64,000 nucleotides of DNA, taken from the NCBI RefSeq assembly GCF_014303395.1, contig NZ_CP060298.1, forward strand, positions 2,809,001 to 2,873,000. The letters run 5' to 3'. The DNA is from Nakamurella sp. PAMC28650 (lineage in GTDB: Bacteria; Actinomycetota; Actinomycetes; Mycobacteriales; Nakamurellaceae). The translations under genes were made by a program, and so were the position numbers. This document shows, piece by piece, positions 27,898 through 35,741 of the stretch. Below the pieces are notes generated by a model, which ran no database searches, had not been told where the DNA came from, and saw only the letters and a program-made list of their open reading frames with translations. Numbering within the stretch: position 1 is the first letter of the stretch; each line of letters begins with the position of its first letter.

Positions 27898-29202
27898 ACC
27901 GGGCTGCGTATAGGTTCTGGCTTATCTAGGGTCAGTCACTATCCAGGAGCACGGTGTGCGCGGTGTAACGATATGGCGAAAGCTGCTCGGTGTCGAGCAA
28001 CTGCAGGTGTGCGATGTGGCGTGGGAGGAGGCCGACGACCGGCAGGTGCTGGTCGTTTCGGTGCGTGCGACGAAGGGCGCCCGGAGTAGGTGCAGTCGAT
28101 GCCGGCGTAGACGGCCGGGCTATGACCAGGGCGGCGGAACCCGGCGGTGGCGGTCGCTGGACTGGGGGTCGACGATGGTATTCCTGCAGGCTGCGGCTCC
28201 GCGGGTGAACTGCCGGACGCACGGGGTGGTCGTCGCGGCGGTGCCGTGGGCCCGACCCGGCGCGCGGGCAACCCGAGCGTTTGAAGACCAGTGCGCGTGG
28301 TTGGCGGCGCACACCGCTTCGTCGGTGGTGGCGCAGTTGATGCGGACGTCGTGGCGGCATGTGAGCGCAATCATCGAGCACGTCGTCGCCGACGGTTTGG
28401 CCGGCCGGGACGTGCTCGCGGGGCTGCAGCGGATCGGCATCGATGAAATCTCCCACCGCAAAGGCCAGCGGTATCTGACGTGCGTGGTCGATCAAGACTC
28501 CGGCAGATTGGTGTGGGCCGCACCGGGCCGCAACAGCGACACCCTGGGTCGGTTCTTCGACCAACTCGGCCCAGAACGGGCGGCGGCGTTGACGCACGTC
28601 TCGGCCGACGGGGCGCAGTGGATCCACGACACCGTGACGGCCCGCGCGCCGCAGGCGGTGCTGGGATTGGATCCGTTTCATATCGTGGGGTGGGCCACCC
28701 GGGAGTTGGACAAGGTCCGTCGTCAGACGTGGAACACGCTGCGGGGTAACAGTAGCTCTGCGCAGGCGTCGTCGGTGAAGGGCAGCCGCTGGGCATTGCT
28801 GAAAAACCCGGCGGACCTGTCCCCGGAGCAACGCGGGCCGGTCGCCTCGATCGCCCAGACCAACCGGCATCTGTATCGGGCGTATCTGCTGAAGGAGCAA
28901 CTGCGCGCGGTGTTCCAGGTCAAGGGCCAGGCCGGCCGTGAACTGCTGGCCGGCTGGATCGCCTGGGCCCGCCGCTCCCAACTCCCCGGCTTCATCGCCC
29001 TGGCCGCAACGTTGAAGCGGTTCCAGCAGCTGATTTGGAACACCCTGATCCACCACATGAGCAACGCCCAATCCGAGGCCACCAACACCCACCTACGGGC
29101 CTTGACCCGCAGGTCGTACGGCTTTCACAGCCCAGAAGCGTTGATAGCCATGGCAATGCTCACCCGCGGCGGGTTATGCCCGCCGCTTCCCGGACGCTAA
29201 AC
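27876..29202 (+). mobile_element. ISL3-family insertion sequence
   Basis: The element holds one intact transposase gene. The left and right junctions both read GGGTGGTTT in inverted orientation (just before base 27876 on the left, reverse complement just after 29200 on the right). The inverted similarity continues outward about 50 bases on each side (roughly 27826-27875 against 29201-29250), with about 80 percent identity by eye. I could not find an 8-bp target duplication, so exact ends are uncertain. Confidence 0.7.
27956..29200 (+). CDS. ISL3 family transposase
   Basis: The 414-aa product is a full-length DDE transposase of the ISL3 family. It has an N-terminal zinc-finger region (CSRCRRRRPGYD, and CRTHG near residue 81), a helix-turn-helix segment (SSVVAQLMRTSWRHVSAIIEHV), and DDE-type motifs GIDEISHRKGQRY (about residue 161), SADGAQWIHDTV and LDPFHIVGWA (about 230-247) and SNAQSEATNTHLRALTRRSYGF near the C-terminus with the final Glu. 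It starts with a GTG following AGGAGCACG. No frameshift was seen, so the element may still be active. Confidence 0.93.
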   Translation: MRGVTIWRKLLGVEQLQVCDVAWEEADDRQVLVVSVRATKGARSRCSRCRRRRPGYDQGGGTRRWRSLDWGSTMVFLQAAAPRVNCRTHGVVVAAVPWARPGARATRAFEDQCAWLAAHTASSVVAQLMRTSWRHVSAIIEHVVADGLAGRDVLAGLQRIGIDEISHRKGQRYLTCVVDQDSGRLVWAAPGRNSDTLGRFFDQLGPERAAALTHVSADGAQWIHDTVTARAPQAVLGLDPFHIVGWATRELDKVRRQTWNTLRGNSSSAQASSVKGSRWALLKNPADLSPEQRGPVASIAQTNRHLYRAYLLKEQLRAVFQVKGQAGRELLAGWIAWARRSQLPGFIALAATLKRFQQLIWNTLIHHMSNAQSEATNTHLRALTRRSYGFHSPEALIAMAMLTRGGLCPPLPGR

Positions 29203-29522
29203 CACCCACGAAAACGTCAGGAGACCCTTCCGGAGGACGTCGACGCCGTACCGGACCAATTGTTTGGCCTGGTCGGAATCGACGAATCCGGCTGTCCCCA
29301 TATCGAGAACTTAATCGGCGGGCACCCGACAGCCGACCCCGAAAAGGGCGCCATTTCGTGCCACCCCCAGGTCACAGAATGGTCACGATATCTCTGCCTC
29401 ATTCCGTAGTCCCGAACCTGACAACAATATTGGGCACGCAACCACCACGAAGGCACCTTCCTTCGACCCAGGAGGGTCGAAAAGCCCGTGACCGTAGGCA
29501 CTCCCTGTGGCACGCTGTGCGC
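29201..29522. other. Gene-free stretch with degenerate HNH-like flank
   Basis: The first 50 bases are an inverted, diverged copy of the HNH gene sequence on the other side of the ISL3 element (both encode TTHENV in their respective frames). The reading frame then ends at a stop near 29310. The rest shows lower GC and no gene I can support, apart from a hairpin just before the GNAT gene. Confidence 0.5.
29462..29481. terminator. 8-bp hairpin before the GNAT gene
   Basis: TTCGACCC and GGGTCGAA flank an AGGA loop, followed by AAGCCC. It sits about 40 bases upstream of the acetyltransferase start and could be a terminator of transcription from the IS side or a leader structure. Confidence 0.45.
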
Positions 29523-30047
29523 ATGGCCTCCCCGGGTGCAGCACTCCACCGCGCATCACCGCGGGTCGAGATCGTCCATTTCACCTCCGAGGCGCTGACG
29601 GCCATCGCCGCCGGCGATCTGGGCGCCGCGAATCGCAGATCACCCGTCCTGCTGTCACAATCTTTCGTCGGGTACGACTGGCGCAGCGTCTGGACCCGAC
29701 GACGCGACCAGATCGTCACCGATCCCGCCTGCGCCGATTGGATCACCGGTGCCATCTGGGATCTCGATCGAGAGTTGACGGTGGGGCGAGCCGGGTACCA
29801 CGGGCCACCCGACGAGAACGGCATGGTCGAGGTCGGGTACGCCGTGGATCCCGCTTTCCGGCGTCATGGGTATGCGCGCGCAGCGCTCAACGCTCTGCTG
29901 GAGAGGGCAGCAGGGGAATCATCGGTTCGCACGGTCCGGGCGACGATCTCTCCGGACGACGTGGCGTCCAGAAACCTGGTTCTGCAGCACGGTTTCGTCC
30001 ACGTCGGGCAGCAGTGGGACGACGAGGACGGACTGGAACTGGTCTAA
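29523..30047 (+). CDS. GNAT family N-acetyltransferase
   Basis: The 174-aa product has the acetyl-CoA-binding core of GNAT enzymes: MVEVGYAVDPAFRRHGYARAALNALLERA (about residues 101-129, with the R-x-x-G-x-G/A-type pyrophosphate loop RRHGYA), followed by VRTVRATISPDDVASRNLVLQHGFVHVG, typical of the RimJ/RimL subgroup. The acceptor is unknown. The ATG was chosen because the conserved fold starts soon after it; no clear ribosome-binding site precedes it, and the transcript may be leaderless. It is followed by a convergent Lon-N domain gene 26 bp away. Confidence 0.82.
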   Translation: MASPGAALHRASPRVEIVHFTSEALTAIAAGDLGAANRRSPVLLSQSFVGYDWRSVWTRRRDQIVTDPACADWITGAIWDLDRELTVGRAGYHGPPDENGMVEVGYAVDPAFRRHGYARAALNALLERAAGESSVRTVRATISPDDVASRNLVLQHGFVHVGQQWDDEDGLELV

Positions 30048-30073
30048 GAGATCTCCGCAGGACCAACCTTCGG

Positions 30074-30748
30074 TCAGTTGCTGCTGTAGGGCACCCTCGG
30101 GAGCTCGACTGCGGGCCGCATCGAGAACTGCCTGACCATCGCGGCCTCCCGCCGCAGGTACTCGAGCTCGAGGGTCAGGCGTGCGTCGGTGTCGCGGGCG
30201 GCCAGTAGAGCCTGCTTGTCGTTGACGTCCAGGATCATGCCGTCCGCGACGAAGAAGGACAGTGCCGTCGGATCCGGCGGAAGTTCCTCGTCGTCGTCCT
30301 CGCTGTGGATGCCGCCGGCCTCACGGAGGGCCACCAGGTACCGGGTGAAGAGTCGCCCGACCTTGCCGGCGAGCGCAGGGGAGGCCATCGTGGTCGCCTC
30401 GGTGAGGATCTTCACGGTTCCGCTGAGCAGGTCGGAGGTGGTGTCGACGGAGTCCAGCTGGAATCGGCTCTCACCGATGGCCAGGATGTCGTAGCGCCCG
30501 TCGTGGTAGGCCTCCACCCGCTGGAGCACTGCAGTACAGCCGGTGACGTGCAGGTCGGACAGTCCGTCGTCCCAGGCCTCGCGACCGGCCTTGATGGCCA
30601 CGACGCCGAATCTGCGGCGACCGTCCGACTGGTCCAGGAGGTCCGAGACCATCCGTCGGTATCGGGACTCGAAGATGTGCAGGGGCAGCAGGCTGCCCGG
30701 ATAGAGAACGGTACCGAGCGGGAAAAGGTTCAACGACATCGCAGTCAC
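30074..30748 (-). CDS. LON peptidase substrate-binding domain protein
   Basis: A 224-aa stand-alone Lon N-terminal (PUA-like LAN) domain protein. The opening SLNLFPLGTVLYPGSLLPLHIFESRYRRMVSDLL is the family signature, and FGVVAIKAG, VLQRVEAYHDGRYDILAIGESRF follow. It has no AAA+ ATPase or protease domain, so it cannot be Lon itself; such proteins may bind unfolded clients or act as accessory factors, but function is not established. Two starts are possible, the GTG at the listed end and an ATG three codons in, which lies right before the conserved SLNLF. Confidence 0.85.
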   Translation of the reverse strand: MTAMSLNLFPLGTVLYPGSLLPLHIFESRYRRMVSDLLDQSDGRRRFGVVAIKAGREAWDDGLSDLHVTGCTAVLQRVEAYHDGRYDILAIGESRFQLDSVDTTSDLLSGTVKILTEATTMASPALAGKVGRLFTRYLVALREAGGIHSEDDDEELPPDPTALSFFVADGMILDVNDKQALLAARDTDARLTLELEYLRREAAMVRQFSMRPAVELPRVPYSSN

Positions 30749-30822
30749 ATTTTCACGCTACTCGTGGGGGCCAGACCCGGCCCGAACCACGACGCCCACC
30801 GCGGCGGGGGAGGATGTCCGCC

Positions 30823-31698
30823 ATGACCGACACCGATGCCGACGACGTGCTGATCAGCGCTGCAGACCTGGCCGTCGCGCTCGACGGCGACCACCCTCCG
30901 ATCGTGCTGGACATCCGGTGGGTGGCCGGGAAGACGGACCGGGATGCCCACCTCGCGGGGCACATCCCGGCGGCGTTCTTCCTGGACCTGGACGCGGACC
31001 TCGCGGCTCCGCCCGGCATCGGCGGTCGTCATCCGCTCCCGGCGCCGGCCGATCTGCAGGCCGTCTGGCGCCGGGCCGGTATCGACGACCGGAGTTCGGT
31101 GGTGGTCTACGACAACAGGGACTCCTCGGTGGCGGCGCGCGCCTGGTGGCTGCTGCGCTGGTCCGGCCTCACCGACGTCCGTGTCCTGGACGGCGGCTTC
31201 GCGGCCTGGGTGGACGGAGGAAGCCGACCGGTGGAATCCGGACCCGGCCCCGCACCGGTCCCTGGATCGGTGACCGTGGTGCCGGGCGGTATGCCGACGG
31301 TCGATGCCGACCGGGCGCGCGTGATCACCCTGGGCGGCGGGACCCTGCTCGATGCCAGAGCACGGGAGCGCTACCGCGGCGAGCTGGAGCCGCTGGATCC
31401 GATCGCCGGCCACATCCCCGGTGCGGTCAACCTCCCGCTGACCGATCTGCTCGTACCGGACGGGACCTTCCGGACGCCCGCCGAGATCGCAGCCACGTTC
31501 GACGAGGTGCTGGGTCCGGAAGACGCGGGCGGTTCCGGCGAGGTCGCGGCGTCGTGCGGGTCCGGGGTGACCGCCTGTCACCTGATCCTGGCTGCCGCGC
31601 GGGTCGGCCGCTCGATCTCGCTGTACCCGGGGTCCTACTCCGGCTGGTTGGCGCTCGGCCGTCCGGTCTCCGTCGGGGCGGGCGTGCCGGGCGCCTGA
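30823..31698 (+). CDS. thiosulfate/3-mercaptopyruvate sulfurtransferase (two-domain rhodanese)
   Basis: The enzyme moves sulfane sulfur from thiosulfate or 3-mercaptopyruvate to acceptors. The about 291-aa product has an inactive N-terminal rhodanese domain (VVVYDNRDSSVAARAWWLLRWSGLTDVRVLDGGFAAW, Asp in place of the active Cys, about residues 90-130) and an active C-terminal domain with the loop CGSGVTAC (about residue 244). The CGSGVTA loop is typical of the mercaptopyruvate type. The ATG used is the second of two close ones; it leaves GGAGG nine bases upstream, while the first is directly abutting that site. The next gene begins 21 bp after the stop. Confidence 0.9.
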   Translation: MTDTDADDVLISAADLAVALDGDHPPIVLDIRWVAGKTDRDAHLAGHIPAAFFLDLDADLAAPPGIGGRHPLPAPADLQAVWRRAGIDDRSSVVVYDNRDSSVAARAWWLLRWSGLTDVRVLDGGFAAWVDGGSRPVESGPGPAPVPGSVTVVPGGMPTVDADRARVITLGGGTLLDARARERYRGELEPLDPIAGHIPGAVNLPLTDLLVPDGTFRTPAEIAATFDEVLGPEDAGGSGEVAASCGSGVTACHLILAAARVGRSISLYPGSYSGWLALGRPVSVGAGVPGA

Positions 31699-31707
31699 CC
31701 ACCCGGT

Positions 31708-31713
31708 TAACCT
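31708..31713 (+). promoter_or_regulatory. Candidate leaderless -10 element for acuC
   Basis: TAACCT lies exactly six bases before the acuC ATG, the spacing expected when transcription starts on the A of ATG in actinobacterial leaderless genes. No Shine-Dalgarno sequence precedes the ATG. No convincing -35 was seen. Confidence 0.5.
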
Positions 31714-31719
31714 GTGGTC

Positions 31720-32901
31720 ATGGCATCGCCGCTGGTCATCTGGGATCCGGGCATGCTCGGCTATGACCTGGGCGGATCGCATCCGTTGCATCCACTGCGG
31801 TGGGAACTGACCTGGGACCTGGCCGGGCGGCTCGGAGTGCTGGACGGTCTGGATCTGTTCGCCCCGGAGCCGGCGTCCGAGGTGGCACTGGCCGGCGTGC
31901 ACAGCGCCGCCTACATCGCCGCGGTCAAGGCGGCGTCCGGCCCGTCCGGCCGTGGGCGGTCCTACGGTCACGGGATCGGGACGGACGACAATCCGGCCTT
32001 CGAGCACATGCATGCGACGGCCTCCCTCATCGCGGGTGGTTCGATCGCGGCGGCCGCGGCGATCGCGCGGGGCGACGTGGACCGGGCGGTCAACATCGCC
32101 GGCGGACTCCACCATGCGATGGCCGACCACGCCTCTGGCTTCTGCGTCTACAACGACCCCGCCCTGGCGATCCGGACGCTGCTGGACTCCGGGGTCGGCA
32201 AGGTCGCCTACGTGGACGTGGACGTCCATCACGGGGACGGCGTGCAGGCAGCCTTCTACGACGACCCGAGGGTGCTGACCGTCTCCATCCACGAGTCCCC
32301 GGTGTCCCTCTGGCCGGGAACCGGCTGGGCGATGGAGATCGGTCGGGGGGCGGCCGCCGGTACCGCGGTCAACATCCCGTTGCCGGCCGGCACGGGTGAT
32401 GCGGCCTGGCTGCGGGCCTTCCACGCCGTCGTGCCGGGCGTAGTCCGGGCCTTCAAGCCGGACGTGCTGGTCACCCAGCACGGGGCGGACTCGCACGCAG
32501 ACGATCCGCTGGCCGACCTGAATCTGTCCATCGACGGTCAACTGGCGTCGTACCGGGCACTGCGGGAGCTTGCCGAATCGGCTGCCGGCGGACGGTGGCT
32601 GGCTCTGGGCGGTGGAGGATATTCGCTGGTGAGGGTGGTGCCACGGGCCTGGACGCATCTATTGGCGACCGTGGCCGACCGTGATCTGGATCCCTCGACC
32701 GCGCTCCCGCAGGGCTGGCTCGACCGGGCTGCTGCCGCCCGTCCCGGACTGTCGCTACCGGAGACGATGTCCGACGGCCACCCGGTCGACTTCGAACCGT
32801 GGGGGTCGGACCACGGCGGCCCGGTCGACAAGGCCATCGGCGATGTCCGGGGCCTGATCTTCCCGCTGTACGGTCTCGACCCCTTCGATCCGCGTGACTG
32901 A
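31720..32901 (+). CDS. acuC: acetoin utilization protein AcuC-like lysine deacetylase (HDAC superfamily)
   Basis: Zinc-dependent deacetylase of the arginase/HDAC fold; AcuC homologues deacetylate and so reactivate acetyl-CoA synthetase. The 393-aa product has the HDAC signature GGLHHAMADHASGFCVYNDPALAI (tandem His, about residue 128) and the zinc/catalytic segments YVDVDVHHGDGVQAAF (about 165) and QHGADSHADDPLADL (about 251), and GGGGYS near 296. The ATG is preferred over an in-frame GTG two codons earlier. The gene overlaps the next one by 8 bp. With the patA-like gene it resembles the acetylation/deacetylation arrangement of the Bacillus acuABC operon. Confidence 0.9.
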   Translation: MASPLVIWDPGMLGYDLGGSHPLHPLRWELTWDLAGRLGVLDGLDLFAPEPASEVALAGVHSAAYIAAVKAASGPSGRGRSYGHGIGTDDNPAFEHMHATASLIAGGSIAAAAAIARGDVDRAVNIAGGLHHAMADHASGFCVYNDPALAIRTLLDSGVGKVAYVDVDVHHGDGVQAAFYDDPRVLTVSIHESPVSLWPGTGWAMEIGRGAAAGTAVNIPLPAGTGDAAWLRAFHAVVPGVVRAFKPDVLVTQHGADSHADDPLADLNLSIDGQLASYRALRELAESAAGGRWLALGGGGYSLVRVVPRAWTHLLATVADRDLDPSTALPQGWLDRAAAARPGLSLPETMSDGHPVDFEPWGSDHGGPVDKAIGDVRGLIFPLYGLDPFDPRD

Positions 32902-35575
32902 CGATCTCGCTCCGGGCTATCCGCAGCACTGGGAGGCCGACGTCCTGCTGGCCGACGGCGGAGCCGTGCACCTCCGTCCCTCCGCCGCGACCGACGGGCC
33001 GGCCATCCTTGCCATGCACGACCGGATGAGCGACCGCACCCGTTATCTGCGCTACTTCCAGGCCGTCAGCCACATCTCGCCGTCCCAACTCGCCGTCTTC
33101 ACCGATGTCGACTACGTCAGCGCGGTCGGTCTGGTGGCCGAGCTCGGCGGCCAGTTGATCGCGGCCGGTTCCTACCACCGGGACAAGAACAATCCGGATG
33201 CTGCCGAGGTCGCCTTCGTCGTCGAGGATGCCCAGCAACGGCGCGGTCTCGGCTCGATTCTGCTGGAACACCTGGCCGCAGCCGCCCAGGAACGCGGTGT
33301 CAAACGGTTCACCGCCGAGGTGCTGGGGGAGAACCAGACGATGCTGCGCGTGTTCATCGACGCCGGCTATGCGGTGACCCGCGAGTTCTCCTCCGGGGTG
33401 GTCGATCTCGGTTTCGACATCAAGCCGACCGAGTCGTCGCTGGCCGTCATCACGTCGCGTGAGCACCGGGCCGAATCCCGCTCGATCGCCCGTCTGCTCG
33501 CCCCCCGGTCGGTGGCCGTCATCGGTGCGTCCAACGAGACCCGCAAACTCGGGCATGCCGTCCTGGTCAACCTGCTGCGCGCCGGGTTCACCGGGCCTGT
33601 GTACCCGGTGAATCCGGAAACCCTATCGGTACAGGGTGTTCGGGCCTACAAGTCGGTGCTGGACATTCCGGATCCCGTCGACATCGCGGTGGTGACGGTG
33701 CCGGCCGCCTCGGTCGCGGAGGTGCTGGAATCCTGCCGGGCCAAGGGGGTGCACGGCCTGGTCGTCGTCACCGGCGGGTTCGCCGACGCCGACCCGCTCG
33801 GCGACGCCGGTGATGGCGCGGACGCTCAGCGGCGGATGGTGTCGATGGCCAGGGCCAACGGCATGCGCGTGCTGGGACCGAACTGCCTCGGGGTGGTGAA
33901 CACCGACCCGGCCGTCCGGCTGAACGCGACTCTGGCACCGGTGGTGCCGCCCCCGGGTCGGGTCGGGTTCTTCTGCCAGTCTGGCGCGCTCGGCATCGCG
34001 ATCTTGGCCGATGCGGCCTCTCGTGGTCTCGGGCTGTCCTCGTTCGTCTCGGCGGGCAACCGCGCCGACGTCTCGGGCAACGACCTCCTGCAGTTCTGGC
34101 ATTCGGACGAGCGGACCGAGGTCGTCCTGCTCTACCTGGAATCGTTCGGCAACCCCCGCAAGTTCGCCCGGCTGGCCCGGACCCTCGCGCGGGCGAAACC
34201 GGTCATCGCGGTGAAGTCCGGTCGTCATGCGTTGGTCAGTCCCGGACTCGCGGCCAGCACCGCCGCCGTGTCCGACACCGCGGTGGCGACCCTGTTCGCG
34301 CAGTCCGGCGTGATCCGCACCGACACCCTCGGTGAGGCGTTCGACGCGGCGCAACTGTTGGCGCACCAACCGATCCCGAGAGGCGAGCGGGTGGCCATCC
34401 TGGGCAATTCCACCGCCCTGGGGGTGCTCGCCCTGGACGCCTGTGTGGAGGCCGGTCTGACGGTGGTCGACGAGGTGCCGGTGGATTTCGGCGTGAGCGT
34501 CAGCCCGGAGGAGCTGGGCGGGGCGGTCCGGATCGCTGTCGGCCGGGCCGACGTCGACGCTGTCGTGGTGGTCTACGTGCCGCCGGTGGCGATTCCGGGT
34601 CAGGCTCATGCCGAAGCGTTGCGGGCGGCAGCATCCGGATCCCGGGTCCCGGTGGTGAGCACGTTCCTGGCGGTCGACGGTCTGGCCGACTCGCTGACGG
34701 TGAGGGGTGAGGACGGCGGTGCCGCGAGGGGTTCGGTGCCGTCGTTCCGGACGCCGGAACGAGCGGTGGCCGCGCTGGCCCACGCCGTGCGGTACGGCCG
34801 ATGGTTGGGTCGGCCGACCGGGAAGGTTCCGGCGCTGGAAGGTGTGGAGTCCGCCCGGGCCCGGGAGTCGATGGCCTTGATGCGGCTGGCCGATCCCCGT
34901 GATCGGGACCTCTCCGACGAAGAACTCGTCGATCTCCTGGACTGCTACGGGATCTCGATCGCCCGGTTCGAGAGTGCCGACAACCGGGTTGATGTGCTGG
35001 CGGCGGCCGAGCGCGTCGGCTGCCCTGTCGTGCTGAAGGCGTTCGACCTGTCCTGGCGTCACCGCTACGACCAGCTCGGAGTGCGATTGGCACTGGCCGA
35101 CGCCGACGCCGTCGCGGTGGCCTACGACGAACTGGCCGCCGACGGGATGGGCCACGTGTACGTGCAGGTGATGGCTCCGCGGGATCGTGCGACGGTCCCG
35201 ACCGTTCTGGCGATCACCTCGGACCCGTCGTTCGGCGCCCTGGTGTCGTTCGGCATCGGTGGTGTGGCCACCGAACTGCTCGACGATCTCGCCTATCAGG
35301 CGGTCCCGCTGACCGACGTGGATGCCGCCGACCTGATCGACGGGCCGAAGGCCGCTCCGTTGCTGACCGGGTACCGCGGTGCGGCCGTCGTCGACCGCAG
35401 CGCGATCCTGGACCTGGCGCTGCGGCTCTCGGCGCTGTCGGACGATCTGCCGGAGGTCAGCCAGCTCTCACTGCAGCCTGTGTTGGTCGGGCCCGCCGGT
35501 ACCTGCATCACCTCGGCGGCAGGCCGGATCGGCCCGCCGGCCAGCAGGCCCGACGTCCGCCGCCGCCTCCGCTGA
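32894..35575 (+). CDS. PatA-like protein lysine acetyltransferase: GNAT fused to degenerate acyl-CoA synthetase (NDP-forming)
   Basis: An 893-aa fusion. Residues about 15-175 are a GNAT domain (VAFVVEDAQQRRGLGSILLEHLAAAA with the acetyl-CoA loop QQRRGLG). The rest follows NDP-forming acetyl-CoA synthetase order: CoA-binding domain (RSVAVIGASNETRKLGHAVL, about 205), succinyl-CoA ligase-like domains (CQSGALGIAI, about 360) and an ATP-grasp domain (about 670-880). The phosphohistidine motif (S-H-T-G in true synthetases) is replaced by AASTAAVSD, with the His missing, and the C-terminal LDINP motif reads LSLQP. This fits a Pat-type acetyltransferase, in which the synthetase half senses acetyl-CoA, rather than an active synthetase. 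The GTG start lies inside acuC. Confidence 0.85.
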   Translation: MTDDLAPGYPQHWEADVLLADGGAVHLRPSAATDGPAILAMHDRMSDRTRYLRYFQAVSHISPSQLAVFTDVDYVSAVGLVAELGGQLIAAGSYHRDKNNPDAAEVAFVVEDAQQRRGLGSILLEHLAAAAQERGVKRFTAEVLGENQTMLRVFIDAGYAVTREFSSGVVDLGFDIKPTESSLAVITSREHRAESRSIARLLAPRSVAVIGASNETRKLGHAVLVNLLRAGFTGPVYPVNPETLSVQGVRAYKSVLDIPDPVDIAVVTVPAASVAEVLESCRAKGVHGLVVVTGGFADADPLGDAGDGADAQRRMVSMARANGMRVLGPNCLGVVNTDPAVRLNATLAPVVPPPGRVGFFCQSGALGIAILADAASRGLGLSSFVSAGNRADVSGNDLLQFWHSDERTEVVLLYLESFGNPRKFARLARTLARAKPVIAVKSGRHALVSPGLAASTAAVSDTAVATLFAQSGVIRTDTLGEAFDAAQLLAHQPIPRGERVAILGNSTALGVLALDACVEAGLTVVDEVPVDFGVSVSPEELGGAVRIAVGRADVDAVVVVYVPPVAIPGQAHAEALRAAASGSRVPVVSTFLAVDGLADSLTVRGEDGGAARGSVPSFRTPERAVAALAHAVRYGRWLGRPTGKVPALEGVESARARESMALMRLADPRDRDLSDEELVDLLDCYGISIARFESADNRVDVLAAAERVGCPVVLKAFDLSWRHRYDQLGVRLALADADAVAVAYDELAADGMGHVYVQVMAPRDRATVPTVLAITSDPSFGALVSFGIGGVATELLDDLAYQAVPLTDVDAADLIDGPKAAPLLTGYRGAAVVDRSAILDLALRLSALSDDLPEVSQLSLQPVLVGPAGTCITSAAGRIGPPASRPDVRRRLR

Positions 35576-35590
35576 GCCGGGCCCGGGTTT

Positions 35591-35720
35591 CGCATGGATC
35601 AATATCGTCGGCATGGATCAACATCGTCGGCATGGATCAACTTGGCCCATTTGGGACTGGAGCGACAGAAGTCGTCACTTTCGCCCATGCCTGCGAAGTT
35701 GATCCACGCCGAACCATGCC
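35591..35720. repeat. Intergenic facing-array repeat, locus B (19-nt units)
   Basis: Three direct copies of a GCATGGATCAA(C/T)ATCGTCG unit start near 35592, 35611 and 35630 (period 19; the third diverges after GATCAAC). After about 55 bases comes one inverted copy, GAAGTTGATCCACGCC, followed by GAACCATGCC. The block GATCAACATCGTC and the trailing GCGAAGTTGAT are shared with the reverse complement of the repeat at 11.5 kb, and the segment between them is also similar. It fills the gap between the convergent patA-like and sigB genes, so it could act as a bidirectional terminator. Confidence 0.75.
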
Positions 35721-35741
35721 GGACCAGGGGGACGGAATCGG

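Noticed and set aside
32894-35575. Functional ADP-forming acetyl-CoA synthetase
   Set aside because: The catalytic phosphohistidine motif and the LDINP motif are lost, which fits a Pat-type acetyltransferase instead.
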